Assembly: GCF_012910705.2 (NCBI RefSeq)
Contig: NZ_WTVG02000040.1
Coordinates: forward strand, 744,001 to 808,000
Origin: Aromatoleum anaerobium
GTDB taxonomy: Bacteria; Pseudomonadota; Gammaproteobacteria; Burkholderiales; Rhodocyclaceae
Length of the DNA stretch: 64,000 bases
Reading direction: 5' to 3'
Shown: piece after piece, positions 23,700-33,228 of the stretch
Position numbering within the stretch: the first letter of the stretch is position 1
How the letters are laid out: every line of letters begins with the position of its first letter
Notes under the pieces: model-generated
What the model saw: the letters and a program-made list of their open reading frames with translations, nothing else
Told to the model about the DNA's origin: nothing
Database searches by the model: none
Made by a program: the position numbers and the translations under genes

Positions 23700-25028
23700 T
23701 TAGCGGCCCGCGCCGGTCGCGACTTCCTCGAGGACGTTCAGCGACACGTCGGTGTCCTTCACGCCTTTCGGGTTGGATTTCATGTTCGACGACCAGTTGG
23801 TGGCATGGCCGCGCTTGACATCGATGATGTGGCCGATGACGGGCATCACCGCCTTGTAGCCGTCGTCACCGACGTCGGGCCGGTTCTGGAAGATGAACAT
23901 CTTCCAGAATTCCCCCTTGCGGTCGAGCGCATAGCCGAGGTAGGGCCGCGGGAAGTCGACCTCGATGTACGCGACCTTCTTGCTGTACGGGTGCTCCGGC
24001 GGCGGCGTACCCTCGACCACATACACTTCGCGCGGCTCCCATTCGACGTCCTTGGCCGGGTTCCAGTACGGCGGCTCGCTCATGTTGATGCGCGGGAAGC
24101 GCTTCTGCGGCTCGGTCCATGCCTGCGACGTATCGACGCTCATGTCCGGGCTGTGCGCGATCGCCAGCACCCAGCGCTTTTCGATCAGCTTGTTCTCGAC
24201 GTATTTCGTCGGCCAAGCGTCCCAGATGTCCCAGTCGTCGTAGAGCTGGTCGGTACCGCCGATCGGGTCCATCCACGCGCCGCCCGACAGCCGCCGCGTG
24301 CGCCGCACCGACTTCAGGTAGGCGTAGGAGTCGTCCGGCTTCTTCGAGTCGGCCTGGTTGTAGCGCACCGAGAACGTGCCCAGACCGCGGATATCCTGCG
24401 GGTAGTGGGCGACGAAGTAGGTCTTCTGCGAAATGTCGCCGTCGCCGACCGACGCCGGCCCGCCGTCGAGCCGGCCTTCCATGTAGTAGCGGCGCGACTG
24501 GAACGCCTGGACGCGCTCGTACCCTTTCTTTGCATCGAGGAACACCCACGCGATGTCGCGCAGGTCCATGGTCGCCCCGTAGGTCGCAGCGCGCAGGTTC
24601 CAGATGACCTTGTCGCCGGCGTGGGGGTCGTCGAGCTTGATCGTCTCGGGCGGGAACGGCATCCCGGCCTTCCACCCGCTGATCGTGCGGTCCGCCGCGT
24701 TGAACTTGACGTCCTTCGACCCGCTCTTCGTCGCCTCGACGTATTTCGGGTCCATCTCGATCTTCTTCGAGTGGGCCAGCTTGATCGTCAGGTCGTAGTT
24801 CTTGATCATCCATTCGAGCTTTTCCGGGACCATGCTGGCGATGGTCTTGTTCTCGAAGGTGTCGTTCTTGACGGCTTCGTAGTTGTCCTTGCCGATGACG
24901 AGCCCGGCCTCGAGCTCCTTCGCGGACACGCCGTGCGTCGGCAGCAGCAGCATCAGGCCGAGGGCGGCCGCCACGGCCGCGCGGGGAGCGGCGGGTGGGC
25001 GGGCAACGGATTGGGTAGCGTTTTGCAT
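23700..25028 (-). CDS. DUF1329 family exported protein
   Basis: A 442-residue protein with an N-terminal signal peptide (hydrophobic AAVAAALGLMLLLPTHGVSA, cleavage near residue 36). The body has the DUF1329 look: many aromatic and charged residues, for example RRYYMEGRLDG, YDDWDIWDAWPTKYVENKLI and HSPDMSVDTSQAWTEPQKRF. DUF1329 proteins are LolB/LolA-like periplasmic or outer-membrane-associated proteins of unknown biochemical role. They are nearly always beside DUF1302 and RND genes in degradation clusters for hydrophobic compounds. It lies 16 bases downstream of the DUF1302 gene. Confidence 0.88.
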   Translation of the reverse strand: MQNATQSVARPPAAPRAAVAAALGLMLLLPTHGVSAKELEAGLVIGKDNYEAVKNDTFENKTIASMVPEKLEWMIKNYDLTIKLAHSKKIEMDPKYVEATKSGSKDVKFNAADRTISGWKAGMPFPPETIKLDDPHAGDKVIWNLRAATYGATMDLRDIAWVFLDAKKGYERVQAFQSRRYYMEGRLDGGPASVGDGDISQKTYFVAHYPQDIRGLGTFSVRYNQADSKKPDDSYAYLKSVRRTRRLSGGAWMDPIGGTDQLYDDWDIWDAWPTKYVENKLIEKRWVLAIAHSPDMSVDTSQAWTEPQKRFPRINMSEPPYWNPAKDVEWEPREVYVVEGTPPPEHPYSKKVAYIEVDFPRPYLGYALDRKGEFWKMFIFQNRPDVGDDGYKAVMPVIGHIIDVKRGHATNWSSNMKSNPKGVKDTDVSLNVLEEVATGAGR

Positions 25029-25044
25029 CGTGGTCTCCTCCTTG

Positions 25045-26602
25045 TCAGAACTGCCGGGTCAAGCGAAAAACGAGCTGGCTGGCGTTGTCGAAATAACCGA
25101 ACAACTGCGACGACTGGTCGCTGAACTGCACCTTGTTGGATTTGTTGCCGCTCCAGAAAATGTCGGCCTCGATCCGCGCGAGCCACTGGTCGGACAGCGT
25201 CAGCGACAGGCTCGGGATGGCGAAGCCGCCGCCGTGGGTGAGATCGAATCCGATCGCGAAGCCGGGGTTGATCGTGTCGTTGCGGTAATTGAGCGTCGTG
25301 AATGCCGTCAGGATCGTGTTGTGCTCGGTCAGCGGCGTGCCGTACGCGAACAGCCGCACGAGGTCGTCGGAGCGGTCGAAGCCAAGCACCTGCGTGTTGA
25401 ACAGCTGGATCGACGAGAACGACGGCCGCGACGTGCCGAACAGGCCCTGCAGGTCGAGATCCTTGTCGATGCGCAGCATCGTCGTCAGGGTGTTCTTCTT
25501 CTTCACCCCGCCCAGACCGACGCCGACATTGCCGGGCACGCGCGGCGCGAGGAAGGCGCCGGTGCCGACGTTGAAAGGCTGGTCCTCGGTGTAGGCCATC
25601 TCGGCGCTGAGCACCGCGTCGAGCGTCCCGCTGTAGCCGCTTACCGTCGCCCCGAAGACGTCGACGCGCGGATGGATCAGATCGAACACCGAGCCGCTCG
25701 GCGCCTTCTTGTAGGGCTTGAACGACGAGTTCGCGACCGGATCGGCCGAGAAGGTCGTGAGCCAGGCCAGCGAATAGCTCAGGCCGTAGGCTTCGCCCGA
25801 CCAGCGCACGCCCCCGGTGAGGTCGTCGCGGTCGCCGTCCGGATGGTCGCAGTCCTTGTCGGTCACCGCGCTCAGATCGAAGCCGCGGTAGGGCTGGAAG
25901 AACCAGCGGCCGCCCTTGATATCGTAGGTGTTGCCGATATCTTCGCAGCGGTCCCAGCCCGGGCGGACGTACGCGGCGAGCATGCCGTCGGCTTCCGGAA
26001 CGCGGATCTTCGTCGAGATCAGCGTCAGCGGCTTGCGCCACTCCTCGTTCTCGGGCTCGAAGAACAGGTGCCACGACAGATCGTAGCCATGCACGAGGTC
26101 CATCGCGTGGAAGAAGTCTGACTCGCCCCACACCAGTTGCTGCTTGCCGATCTTCACCGTGGTGCGCTCGCCGAGCGCCATTTCCGCCCAGAACTCGCGC
26201 AGCTCGGTGTTGTTGTAGTTGTCGAGAATGCTGCTGCTGTGCCCTCCGACGGCAGTGCCGTTGGTCTCGCGCAGCCGCTCCAGGTCGTTGAGGTAGCTGG
26301 TCTTGTGCTCACGGTCCGCGCGGCCGATCGCCTTCCACTTGACCGGCCCGGTCTTCGCGTCGGCGTCGAGCAGCAGCGAGCCCCGCACCATCGACAGCTT
26401 GCCCTTGCTGTCCTTGTCGATCGCCTCCAGCTCAGGCTGGTTCTGCAGGTTCCACCCCCAGCCAGCCGCGCGCATAGCCGGACAGGCTGGAAGCTGAAAT
26501 CCTCGCCCCACGAACTCCCGCCCTCCTCGCCCTCGGCCCCTGCGCCGAGCCCCACGCGGCCCCGGCGATCGCGGCTGCGATCGCGACCGAGACCGCCTTC
26601 AT
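25045..26602 (-). CDS. DUF1302 outer-membrane protein, 5' region frameshifted as written
   Basis: Most of the gene (25045 to about 26460) encodes an amphipathic-strand outer-membrane protein ending in Phe (ASQLVFRLTRQF), typical of DUF1302. The matching signal peptide, MKAVSVAIAAAIAGAAWG, is in a different frame from 26602. Between them, WGEDFSFQ, LSGYARGWLG and WNLQNQPEL appear in three successive frames. Three single-base changes would join them: one base missing in the GGGG near 26560, one extra C near 26485, and one extra G in the GGGGG near 26460. These are either sequencing errors in homopolymers or an inactivated gene. Confidence 0.8.
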
Positions 26603-26691
26603 CTTCGTTGCTCCCTTGCTCGTCATCTCCTCGCTCCTTCCTTGTGTTTTTGACTGCGTTGAAGTTTTCGTTGGCATGCGAGGCGCCGCGG

Positions 26692-29067
26692 TCAGCCGGC
26701 CATCGTCAGGTCGGCCTGCACGATCGGGCGGCGCTTGCTGCCGACGATGAATTCGGGCCGGAACACATAGACCATGGCGGGCATGATGAACAGCGCACTG
26801 AAGGCCGAGATGAACAGCCACAGCGCGATCAGCACACCCATGTCGGCCTGCAGCCGCAGCGACGAGAAGTGCCACAGCACGACGCTGGTGATCAGCGTCA
26901 TCGCGGTGATCAGCACGCCCTTGCCGGGGCCCATCAGCGCATTGACGATGGCATGCTCGACGTTGCGCGAGCGGTGCAGGTTTTCGCGGATGCCATCGAC
27001 GATGTAGAACGTGTAATCGACACCGAGGCCGATCCCGAGCGCCACCACCGGCAGCGTGTTGATGTTCATGCCGATGCCCGCCCACGCCATGTAGCTGAAG
27101 GTGATCGTGTTCGACAGCAGCACCGGGATCATGAAGAACACGCCGGCGACCGTGGACCGGTAGGTGACCGTGCAGCACACCACCAGCACCAGCAGCGCGA
27201 GCGCGATGGCCTCGATCTGGCCGGCGAGGATCACTTCATTGACCGCGGCGAGCACGCCGACGAGGCCGCCGGCGAGCAGATACTGCGCATCCTTGATCGG
27301 ATGCTGCTCGACGTAGTCGCGCACGCGGGCGATCGCGGTGCGGATCGTCTCGCCCTGGTGGTCGCGGAAGAACAGCGTCACCGCGCCGTTCTTGGCGTCG
27401 GCGTCGGCGTAGCGGTCCATGTCGCCGGGGTCGGAGCCGGAGACGAACATGTACATCAGCTCGCCGTTCTCGTCGCTCGTCTGCCCGAGTTCCTGGTACA
27501 TCGGATTGCCTTCGCGCAGCACGCGCTTGACCTGCGGCAGGATGTCGGCGAGCGAGATGCTGCCGCCGACCTCCGGCTGGGCCTCCATGTATTTCTGGAA
27601 GCGCGTCATGCTGGAGAGCACTTCGGGTTCGCGCAGCGCACCGGGCTGGTTTCCGGCGACGACGACGAACATCCGGTCCGAGCCTTGGAACTGGCGGTTG
27701 ATCTCCGCCGCGTCGCGGTTGTATCGCGAGTCCGGCCACAGGATCGGCGAACCCGGATTGGCGTCGCCGACCTTCAGGTTGAACGCGTACAGGCCCGAGA
27801 CCACGAAGGCCACGCCGGCCGCGCCGAGCACCGCATAGCGCCAGCGCGTCGTGACGATCGCCGAGCACAGGCCGAGGATGCGCATCAGCACCGGGTTGAT
27901 GTCGATGGGGTGGATAAAGCGCTGGCGGGCGCCGAACCACGACAGCATCACCGGGGTGAGGATCAGCGCGCTGACGAGAATCGTCAGTACCCACACCGTG
28001 CCGATGAACGAGATCTTCTGCAGCAGCGGGATCGGCGTGAGCGCGACCACCAGCACGCAACCGGCGTCGGCGACGATCGCAAGCATGCTCGGCTTGAACA
28101 GGTTGCGCGCGCTGGCCCGCGCCGCGGCTGCGGCGGAGGCGATGCCGTGGCCGATCTCGTCATCGAAGCGGGCGATGAGCTGCACCGAGTTCGAGATCGC
28201 CTGCGCGGTGATCAGGAAGGCGACGACGACGACCAGCGGATCGAGGTGGAACCCCATCAGTCGCGCCGCCCCCAGCGCCCAGATCGCACTCACCATGCCG
28301 GCCAGCAGCGGCAGGATCGTGCCGTGCCAGGTGCGCGTGATCAGGCACAGCAGCACGACCAGCGCGGCCACCGCGGCGAAGAAGATCATCAGCGTCTCGT
28401 GCAGGTAGTGGTTCACCCAGCCGTAGAGCACCGGTTCGCCGACGATGCGGACCTCGACGCCGTCGCCGCTCGCCTCCTCCACCAGCGCCATCAGCTCGTT
28501 GAAAGCTCGCGTGTAGTCCATGTTGCCGTCGTTGAAATCGACGGTGACCAGCGTTGCCTTCAGGTCTGCCGACACATAGGGGCCGTAGACCAGCGGGTTG
28601 TTGAGCACCGAGGCTTTCAGCGCCGCGAACTCGGCCGCGCTGCGCGGCAGCTCGGGCCACATCAGCGGCCGCGATTCGACGCCCTCGGTCGAGGCGCGCA
28701 CCTCCTTGATCTTCTTCGACGCGAGCGAAATGATCTGGTAGGTATCGACGCCTTCGACCTGCTGCAGATCGACGGTGAGCTTCTGCACCTTGCCCAGCAC
28801 CGCCGGGTTGAAGATGTCGCCGTCCCTGGCCTCGATCATGATGCTGACCATGTTCGAACCGCCGAAGGTCTGCTTGAAGCGCTGGTTCACCGCGACGTAC
28901 GGATGGTCGCGCGGCAACAGGTCGCTGAAGATCGTCTTCACCTCGATCTGGCTCGCCTGGTAGCCCATCGCCAGCGTCACCAGCGCGACCGCCGCGACCA
29001 CGAGCGCGCGAAAGCGGATCAGGAAGGCGAAGGCCTGATCGACCTTGCCGAATGTCGTGTTTTTCAT
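26692..29067 (-). CDS. RND/MMPL-superfamily transporter
   Basis: 791 residues with two repeats, each a single helix, a large periplasmic loop and a five-helix bundle. The first helix is near residues 19-38, helices 2-6 about 230-390, helix 7 about 415-435, and helices 8-12 about 620-770. Sterol-sensing/MMPL-like text such as LGIGLGVDYTFYIVDGI is present. Such single-gene RND proteins pair with DUF1302/DUF1329 proteins in many aromatic and terpenoid degraders. Here it may move lipids, hydrophobic solutes or toxic intermediates. The direction of transport cannot be read. The gap to the YCF48-like gene is ten bases. Confidence 0.9.
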   Translation of the reverse strand: MKNTTFGKVDQAFAFLIRFRALVVAAVALVTLAMGYQASQIEVKTIFSDLLPRDHPYVAVNQRFKQTFGGSNMVSIMIEARDGDIFNPAVLGKVQKLTVDLQQVEGVDTYQIISLASKKIKEVRASTEGVESRPLMWPELPRSAAEFAALKASVLNNPLVYGPYVSADLKATLVTVDFNDGNMDYTRAFNELMALVEEASGDGVEVRIVGEPVLYGWVNHYLHETLMIFFAAVAALVVLLCLITRTWHGTILPLLAGMVSAIWALGAARLMGFHLDPLVVVVAFLITAQAISNSVQLIARFDDEIGHGIASAAAAARASARNLFKPSMLAIVADAGCVLVVALTPIPLLQKISFIGTVWVLTILVSALILTPVMLSWFGARQRFIHPIDINPVLMRILGLCSAIVTTRWRYAVLGAAGVAFVVSGLYAFNLKVGDANPGSPILWPDSRYNRDAAEINRQFQGSDRMFVVVAGNQPGALREPEVLSSMTRFQKYMEAQPEVGGSISLADILPQVKRVLREGNPMYQELGQTSDENGELMYMFVSGSDPGDMDRYADADAKNGAVTLFFRDHQGETIRTAIARVRDYVEQHPIKDAQYLLAGGLVGVLAAVNEVILAGQIEAIALALLVLVVCCTVTYRSTVAGVFFMIPVLLSNTITFSYMAWAGIGMNINTLPVVALGIGLGVDYTFYIVDGIRENLHRSRNVEHAIVNALMGPGKGVLITAMTLITSVVLWHFSSLRLQADMGVLIALWLFISAFSALFIMPAMVYVFRPEFIVGSKRRPIVQADLTMAG

Positions 29068-29077
29068 CCTCGTCCCC

Positions 29078-30097
29078 TCACATCCGCTTGTGGCCGGCGA
29101 CGCTCAGCGTGCCGTTGTCGAGCACCGCGAGATTGCTGCCGGCAAGGAAATAGCGAGTTCCCGCACGGGCGACGCCGGTGCGCCAGGACACGTCGCCTTC
29201 GGCCACGCGCCCGAGCTGCCATTGCTGCGCATCGGCTTGCGCCGTGGCCATCTCGCCCTTGTCGCCGACGGCGAGCCAGTGGTCCTCGTCCCACATCACC
29301 GCGTAGAGGTGTTCGCGAGTGAAGGCCGGCACCTGCTGCCACGACGCTCCGCCGTCTTCGGTGACGAGCAGCGTTCCGGCGAGTCCGACGGCGACGCCGT
29401 GCTCGGCGTCGCGGAACGCGACGCTCATCAGGCTCACCTCGTTCGGCGTTGCCACCGACTCCCAGGTCGCGCCGCCGTCGGCCGTGCGCATCAGCGCGCC
29501 GAATTCGCCCACGAGCCAGCCCGCGTCGCCGACGAAGGTGATGTCGTTCCACGCACGGTCCTCTTCCGGCAGCACGCGCGACCAGTTCGCGCCGCGGTCG
29601 GTCGAGCGCAGCACGGCGCCGAATTCGCCGACGGCCCATGCCGCCTCGCCCGCGATGCGCACGCGGAACAGCTTGTTCGGATTGGTGCTCGGAGGAATTT
29701 CGGCGCGCGTCCAGCTGTGCCCGGCGTCCGCTGTCACGATCACGACGCCGTCATTGCCGACGGCCATCGCGTTATCGCTGTCCCAGGCTGCGATACCCTG
29801 CAGATTGGCCTCGGTATTCGAGGCCTGGCGCACCCACGACTGACCGGCATCCTCGCTGCGGACGATCTTGCCGCCCGTACCGGCCGCCCACACCACGCGG
29901 CTGTCGGGGGCGGCGACGGCGTAGAACGTGTCGCGCCGCTCGATCGGCGGCGGCTCGACTTTCTGCACGACCGCCTCGGCCTTGACGAACAGGCCGGCGT
30001 AAAGGAGCCCGCCGACAATCACCACGGGCGCGGACGAACTCATCAACGTCACGACGCCGCGGGCGCCGCCTCCATATTTTCTCAACCGACGCAGCAT
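29078..30097 (-). CDS. YCF48-like (photosystem II assembly factor-type) beta-propeller protein
   Basis: 339 residues, with one N-terminal membrane anchor (about residues 15-40, APVVIVGGLLYAGLFV) and then repeated BNR/YCF48 blades: SEDAGQSW, TADAGHSW, STDRGANW, TADGGATW and TEDGGASW at regular intervals. The propeller therefore faces the periplasm. In non-photosynthetic bacteria this family travels with the RND-DUF1302-DUF1329 genes and is assumed to help assemble that transport complex. The start at 30097 is chosen because the anchor follows directly. Confidence 0.88.
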   Translation of the reverse strand: MLRRLRKYGGGARGVVTLMSSSAPVVIVGGLLYAGLFVKAEAVVQKVEPPPIERRDTFYAVAAPDSRVVWAAGTGGKIVRSEDAGQSWVRQASNTEANLQGIAAWDSDNAMAVGNDGVVIVTADAGHSWTRAEIPPSTNPNKLFRVRIAGEAAWAVGEFGAVLRSTDRGANWSRVLPEEDRAWNDITFVGDAGWLVGEFGALMRTADGGATWESVATPNEVSLMSVAFRDAEHGVAVGLAGTLLVTEDGGASWQQVPAFTREHLYAVMWDEDHWLAVGDKGEMATAQADAQQWQLGRVAEGDVSWRTGVARAGTRYFLAGSNLAVLDNGTLSVAGHKRM

Positions 30098-30228
30098 CAC
30101 TGTCTCCTTCACGCCCCGGAACGGCGCAAGTTTCGTTTTTTTGGCATGCCGGAACCCTGCAGGGCATTCGCCTCGCATGGCTCGTTGCTTGAAGAGGGAG
30201 AAACGGCGCGAAGCGGAGCGCGGGCCCC

Positions 30229-30260
30229 GGCCGGCGCTCCCGTCGCGGGAAGCGCCGGCC
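30229..30260. repeat. Strong intercistronic hairpin after acxC
   Basis: GGCCGGCGCT and AGCGCCGGCC arms enclose a 12-base loop, in the 198-base gap between acxC and the YCF48-like gene. There is no T run. It could stabilise the 3' end of an acxABC message. Confidence 0.6.
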
Positions 30261-30295
30261 CGCAGGCGCCGGGCGCCCCGCCCGGCCGGGGCGGA

Positions 30296-30802
30296 TCAGG
30301 CTGCGCGTTCGGGAACCGGCAGGCCGATCCAGTCCTTGTAGAAGGCTTCGATGTCCGGCTCGAAGTCGTGGATCACCGGGTACCACGGCGTCGGCGCCTC
30401 GATGTCGTGCATCACGCCGCAGCTCGGGCAGTAGTACTCGCGGTACACCTGCCAGTTGGTGTCGGGCGCCATCAGCTTCGGATACACCTCGTTCATCGCC
30501 TCCTCGGTGTCGCGCACATACACCACGGCGTTGAGCTTCCAGTTCTCGCGGTAGTCGCCGAGCTCATGGCCGCATTCGCACTTCGTCACCCACTGTTTGG
30601 TCTTGGCCGACTGCGCAATGTAGAGGTGCGGCCCGAGCGGCAGGACGATCTTGTCCTTCCACTGCACCTTCTTCTGCAGCGCCTCCAGGTACAGCGCGAA
30701 GCGCTCGTTGTCCTTCGGCATCGACAGCATCCGCATCGTCGTGTCCCAGTCGAGCTTGCCATCGACCAGGCTCGCAACCTGTTCCTTCGTGTAGGTCGTC
30801 AT
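30296..30802 (-). CDS. acxC: Acetone carboxylase gamma subunit
   Basis: The small subunit of the ATP-dependent acetone carboxylase that makes acetoacetate from acetone and bicarbonate. The product is exactly 168 residues from the ATG at 30802 (MTTYTKEQVASLVDGKLDWD), the known AcxC size. Two cysteine pairs, Cys75/Cys77 (KCECGHE) and Cys125/Cys128 (CPSCG), fit a structural zinc site. It lies 86 bases downstream of acxB. Acetophenone carboxylase is a related family, but AcxC with this length and order points to acetone. Confidence 0.94.
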   Translation of the reverse strand: MTTYTKEQVASLVDGKLDWDTTMRMLSMPKDNERFALYLEALQKKVQWKDKIVLPLGPHLYIAQSAKTKQWVTKCECGHELGDYRENWKLNAVVYVRDTEEAMNEVYPKLMAPDTNWQVYREYYCPSCGVMHDIEAPTPWYPVIHDFEPDIEAFYKDWIGLPVPERAA

Positions 30803-30888
30803 GTTCCGTCTCCTCGTTTTCCTGAATGCCGCCGAACCTCGCCGGCGGCACCGATTCACATTGACTCAGCTATGGGGCGCAGCCGCGG

Positions 30889-33216
30889 TCACTCTTCCAC
30901 CAGCACCACGGTCTTGACGTCCGGCATCTTCGACAGGTCCATGCGGAACTTCGAACCGTAGGACGGCACGCCGAGCTCGTTTTCGCGCACGATCCAGTCT
31001 TCGGGCAGGTTCCAGAAGGTCCTGAACTCGTTGAGGAACTTCTCCGACAGGTCGAAGCTCGTCGCGAACATGTGCTGCACCGCCTGGCTCGCGTGCTTGG
31101 TCAGGATGCGTTCGCGCTCCTCCTTCATCCAGTCGCGCGTCGGCACTGCGCGCTCGAGGCGTTCCTTGCGGACCTCGACCCGACGGATCGCGGTCTTGGC
31201 CGCATCGACCGACCACACGCCCTTGGCGTCCTGCCCGATCACCGCGCCGTACACTTTCCGCGCGTACTCCGGCAGCAGCCACGCGTTGTTGAGGTCGCGC
31301 GCGATCGCTTCCGGCTCGCGGTCGAGCGGGTCGCCGTAGCCCGGACCACCGCGCAGGTAGTTCAGGTACAGGTCGTAGTTCTCGTAGCAGTCCTCCGTCG
31401 TCATGCACTGCTGGTCGCGCTTGATGCGCGACGAGGCGTTGATGTGCTGCTCGTAGTCGGGCGAGGCCGGGTTCGCGTCGCCGCCCAGCGGCAGGCTGTC
31501 GCCGAGCGCGATGCGCTCCTTCAGGCCGGTGTTGTGCGCTTCGAAGCGGTAGCCGGTCGCCGACGGGTAGCCTCCCATCAGGCCCCAGTCCGAGTTCATG
31601 TAGCCGTTGCCCATGAAGAACATCGTCCAGTCTTCAGCTTTCCAGACCATGCGCAGCGTCTCGAAACCGTTGCCGCCGCGATACTTGCCGTAGCCGCCGG
31701 AGTTCGCCTTGACGTTGCGGCCCATGTACAGCAGCGGCTCGGCCATCTCCCAGATCTCGATGTCGCCCATGTCGCCTTCCGGGTTCCAGATCGCGGCGGC
31801 GTGGTTCAGGCCGTCCTTGATCGCGCCGGCGCCGGTGCCGCAGCTCGAGGCTTCGAAGCTGTTGACCGCATGGATCTCGCCGTCCTGGTTGATGCCGCCG
31901 CCCTGCAGCCAGTTCGAGGTGTTGGCGTTGCCGGCGTTGACTTCTTCGAGGTAGCCGCGGCTGAAGTAGGCCTGCGAGAGCCCGCGCCACATCGCGCTCC
32001 AGCCCGAGACGAGGAAGTGCCAGGCGTAGGCGTGGCCGGTGCGCCGGTCGTCCGGGTTCATCCACGTGCCTTTCGGCAGATGGAACTCGGTGCCGAAATA
32101 CGCGCCGTCGTTGATGCGCTGCGTCGGCACCAGGGTCTGGGTCATCATCACCCAGATGCCGCTGGTGAAGGCGACCTGGTGCGCGTTGTAGGAATGCCAG
32201 CCCCAGCGGCTCGCACCCTCGAAGTCGAGCCGCCACGTGCCGTCGGCGCGGATCTCCATCTCGACCGGCGAGTGCATGATCGAGTCGAGCTTCGCGAACG
32301 CATTCGACGTCTGCACATCTTCATGCGCGTACGGCACATCGACGAACGCGACCTTGCGGTACTTGCCCGGCAGCGTCATCGCCTTGATGCGCGTCTGCAG
32401 CCCGCGGCGGCCTTCCTCGATGACCTCATACGAAAACTTCTCGTACGCCTCGAGCCCTTCCTCGTTGATCACTTCCTCGATCAGGTCGCGCACCATGTGG
32501 CAGCCGGCGATGCGGGTCTTCTCGTCGAGAATCCAGTACTTCGGCGTGCGTACCGAGCGCTGCGACTCGTGCAGCCAGTCGCGCAGCGGCTGGTCATTCA
32601 CGCCGGTCTTGCGGCAGGTGATCATGTAGCCGTCGCCGAAGCGCTGCGTCTGGCCGGTGGACATCGAGCCCGGCGTCACCGCGCCGGTGTCGATCACGTG
32701 CGTCACGCCGCCGACCCAGCCGACGAGCTTGCCGTGCGCGAAGATCGGCACGATCGTCGCGATGTCGCACGGGTGCACGTTGCCGATCGAGCAATCGTTG
32801 TTCGTGAACATGTCACCGGGATTGATGCCGGGGTTGCCTTCCCAGTTATTCTCGATCATGTACTTGATCGCCGCGCCCATCGTGCCGACGTGGATGATGA
32901 TGCCGGTCGAAGTCAGCACGCAGTCGCCCGCGGCGTTGTACAGCGTGAAACACAGTTCGCCTTCCTGCTCGACGATCGGGCTCGCGGCGATCTTCTTCGC
33001 CGTTTCCCGCGCATGCACGAGGCCGCCACGCAGCTTCGAGAACATCTTCTCGTAGCGGATCGGATCAGACTCGCGCAGCTCGAGCTTCGTCAGGCCGTTG
33101 TAATGGCCGCCACTTTCCTTGGTGCGCGCGAGGATGTCGTCGCGAAAAGCTTTCAGCGTCTGGCCGTTGCCGAGCAGGTTGGCGAAACCCACTTCCTTGT
33201 TGGTCATCATGTTCAT
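30889..33216 (-). CDS. acxB: Acetone carboxylase alpha subunit (HyuB family)
   Basis: The largest subunit, 775 residues (AcxB of characterised enzymes is about 776). The N-terminus reads MNMMTNKEVGFANLLGNGQT. Characteristic hydantoinase-B-like segments include GDMFTNNDCSIGNVHPCDI and EASSCGTGAGAIKDGLNHAA. In the known alpha2-beta2-gamma2 enzyme this subunit holds the manganese site where acetone enolate and CO2 combine. An AAGGAG precedes the start, 12 bases after the acxA stop. Confidence 0.95.
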   Translation of the reverse strand: MNMMTNKEVGFANLLGNGQTLKAFRDDILARTKESGGHYNGLTKLELRESDPIRYEKMFSKLRGGLVHARETAKKIAASPIVEQEGELCFTLYNAAGDCVLTSTGIIIHVGTMGAAIKYMIENNWEGNPGINPGDMFTNNDCSIGNVHPCDIATIVPIFAHGKLVGWVGGVTHVIDTGAVTPGSMSTGQTQRFGDGYMITCRKTGVNDQPLRDWLHESQRSVRTPKYWILDEKTRIAGCHMVRDLIEEVINEEGLEAYEKFSYEVIEEGRRGLQTRIKAMTLPGKYRKVAFVDVPYAHEDVQTSNAFAKLDSIMHSPVEMEIRADGTWRLDFEGASRWGWHSYNAHQVAFTSGIWVMMTQTLVPTQRINDGAYFGTEFHLPKGTWMNPDDRRTGHAYAWHFLVSGWSAMWRGLSQAYFSRGYLEEVNAGNANTSNWLQGGGINQDGEIHAVNSFEASSCGTGAGAIKDGLNHAAAIWNPEGDMGDIEIWEMAEPLLYMGRNVKANSGGYGKYRGGNGFETLRMVWKAEDWTMFFMGNGYMNSDWGLMGGYPSATGYRFEAHNTGLKERIALGDSLPLGGDANPASPDYEQHINASSRIKRDQQCMTTEDCYENYDLYLNYLRGGPGYGDPLDREPEAIARDLNNAWLLPEYARKVYGAVIGQDAKGVWSVDAAKTAIRRVEVRKERLERAVPTRDWMKEERERILTKHASQAVQHMFATSFDLSEKFLNEFRTFWNLPEDWIVRENELGVPSYGSKFRMDLSKMPDVKTVVLVEE

Positions 33217-33228
33217 GGTGGTGTCTCC

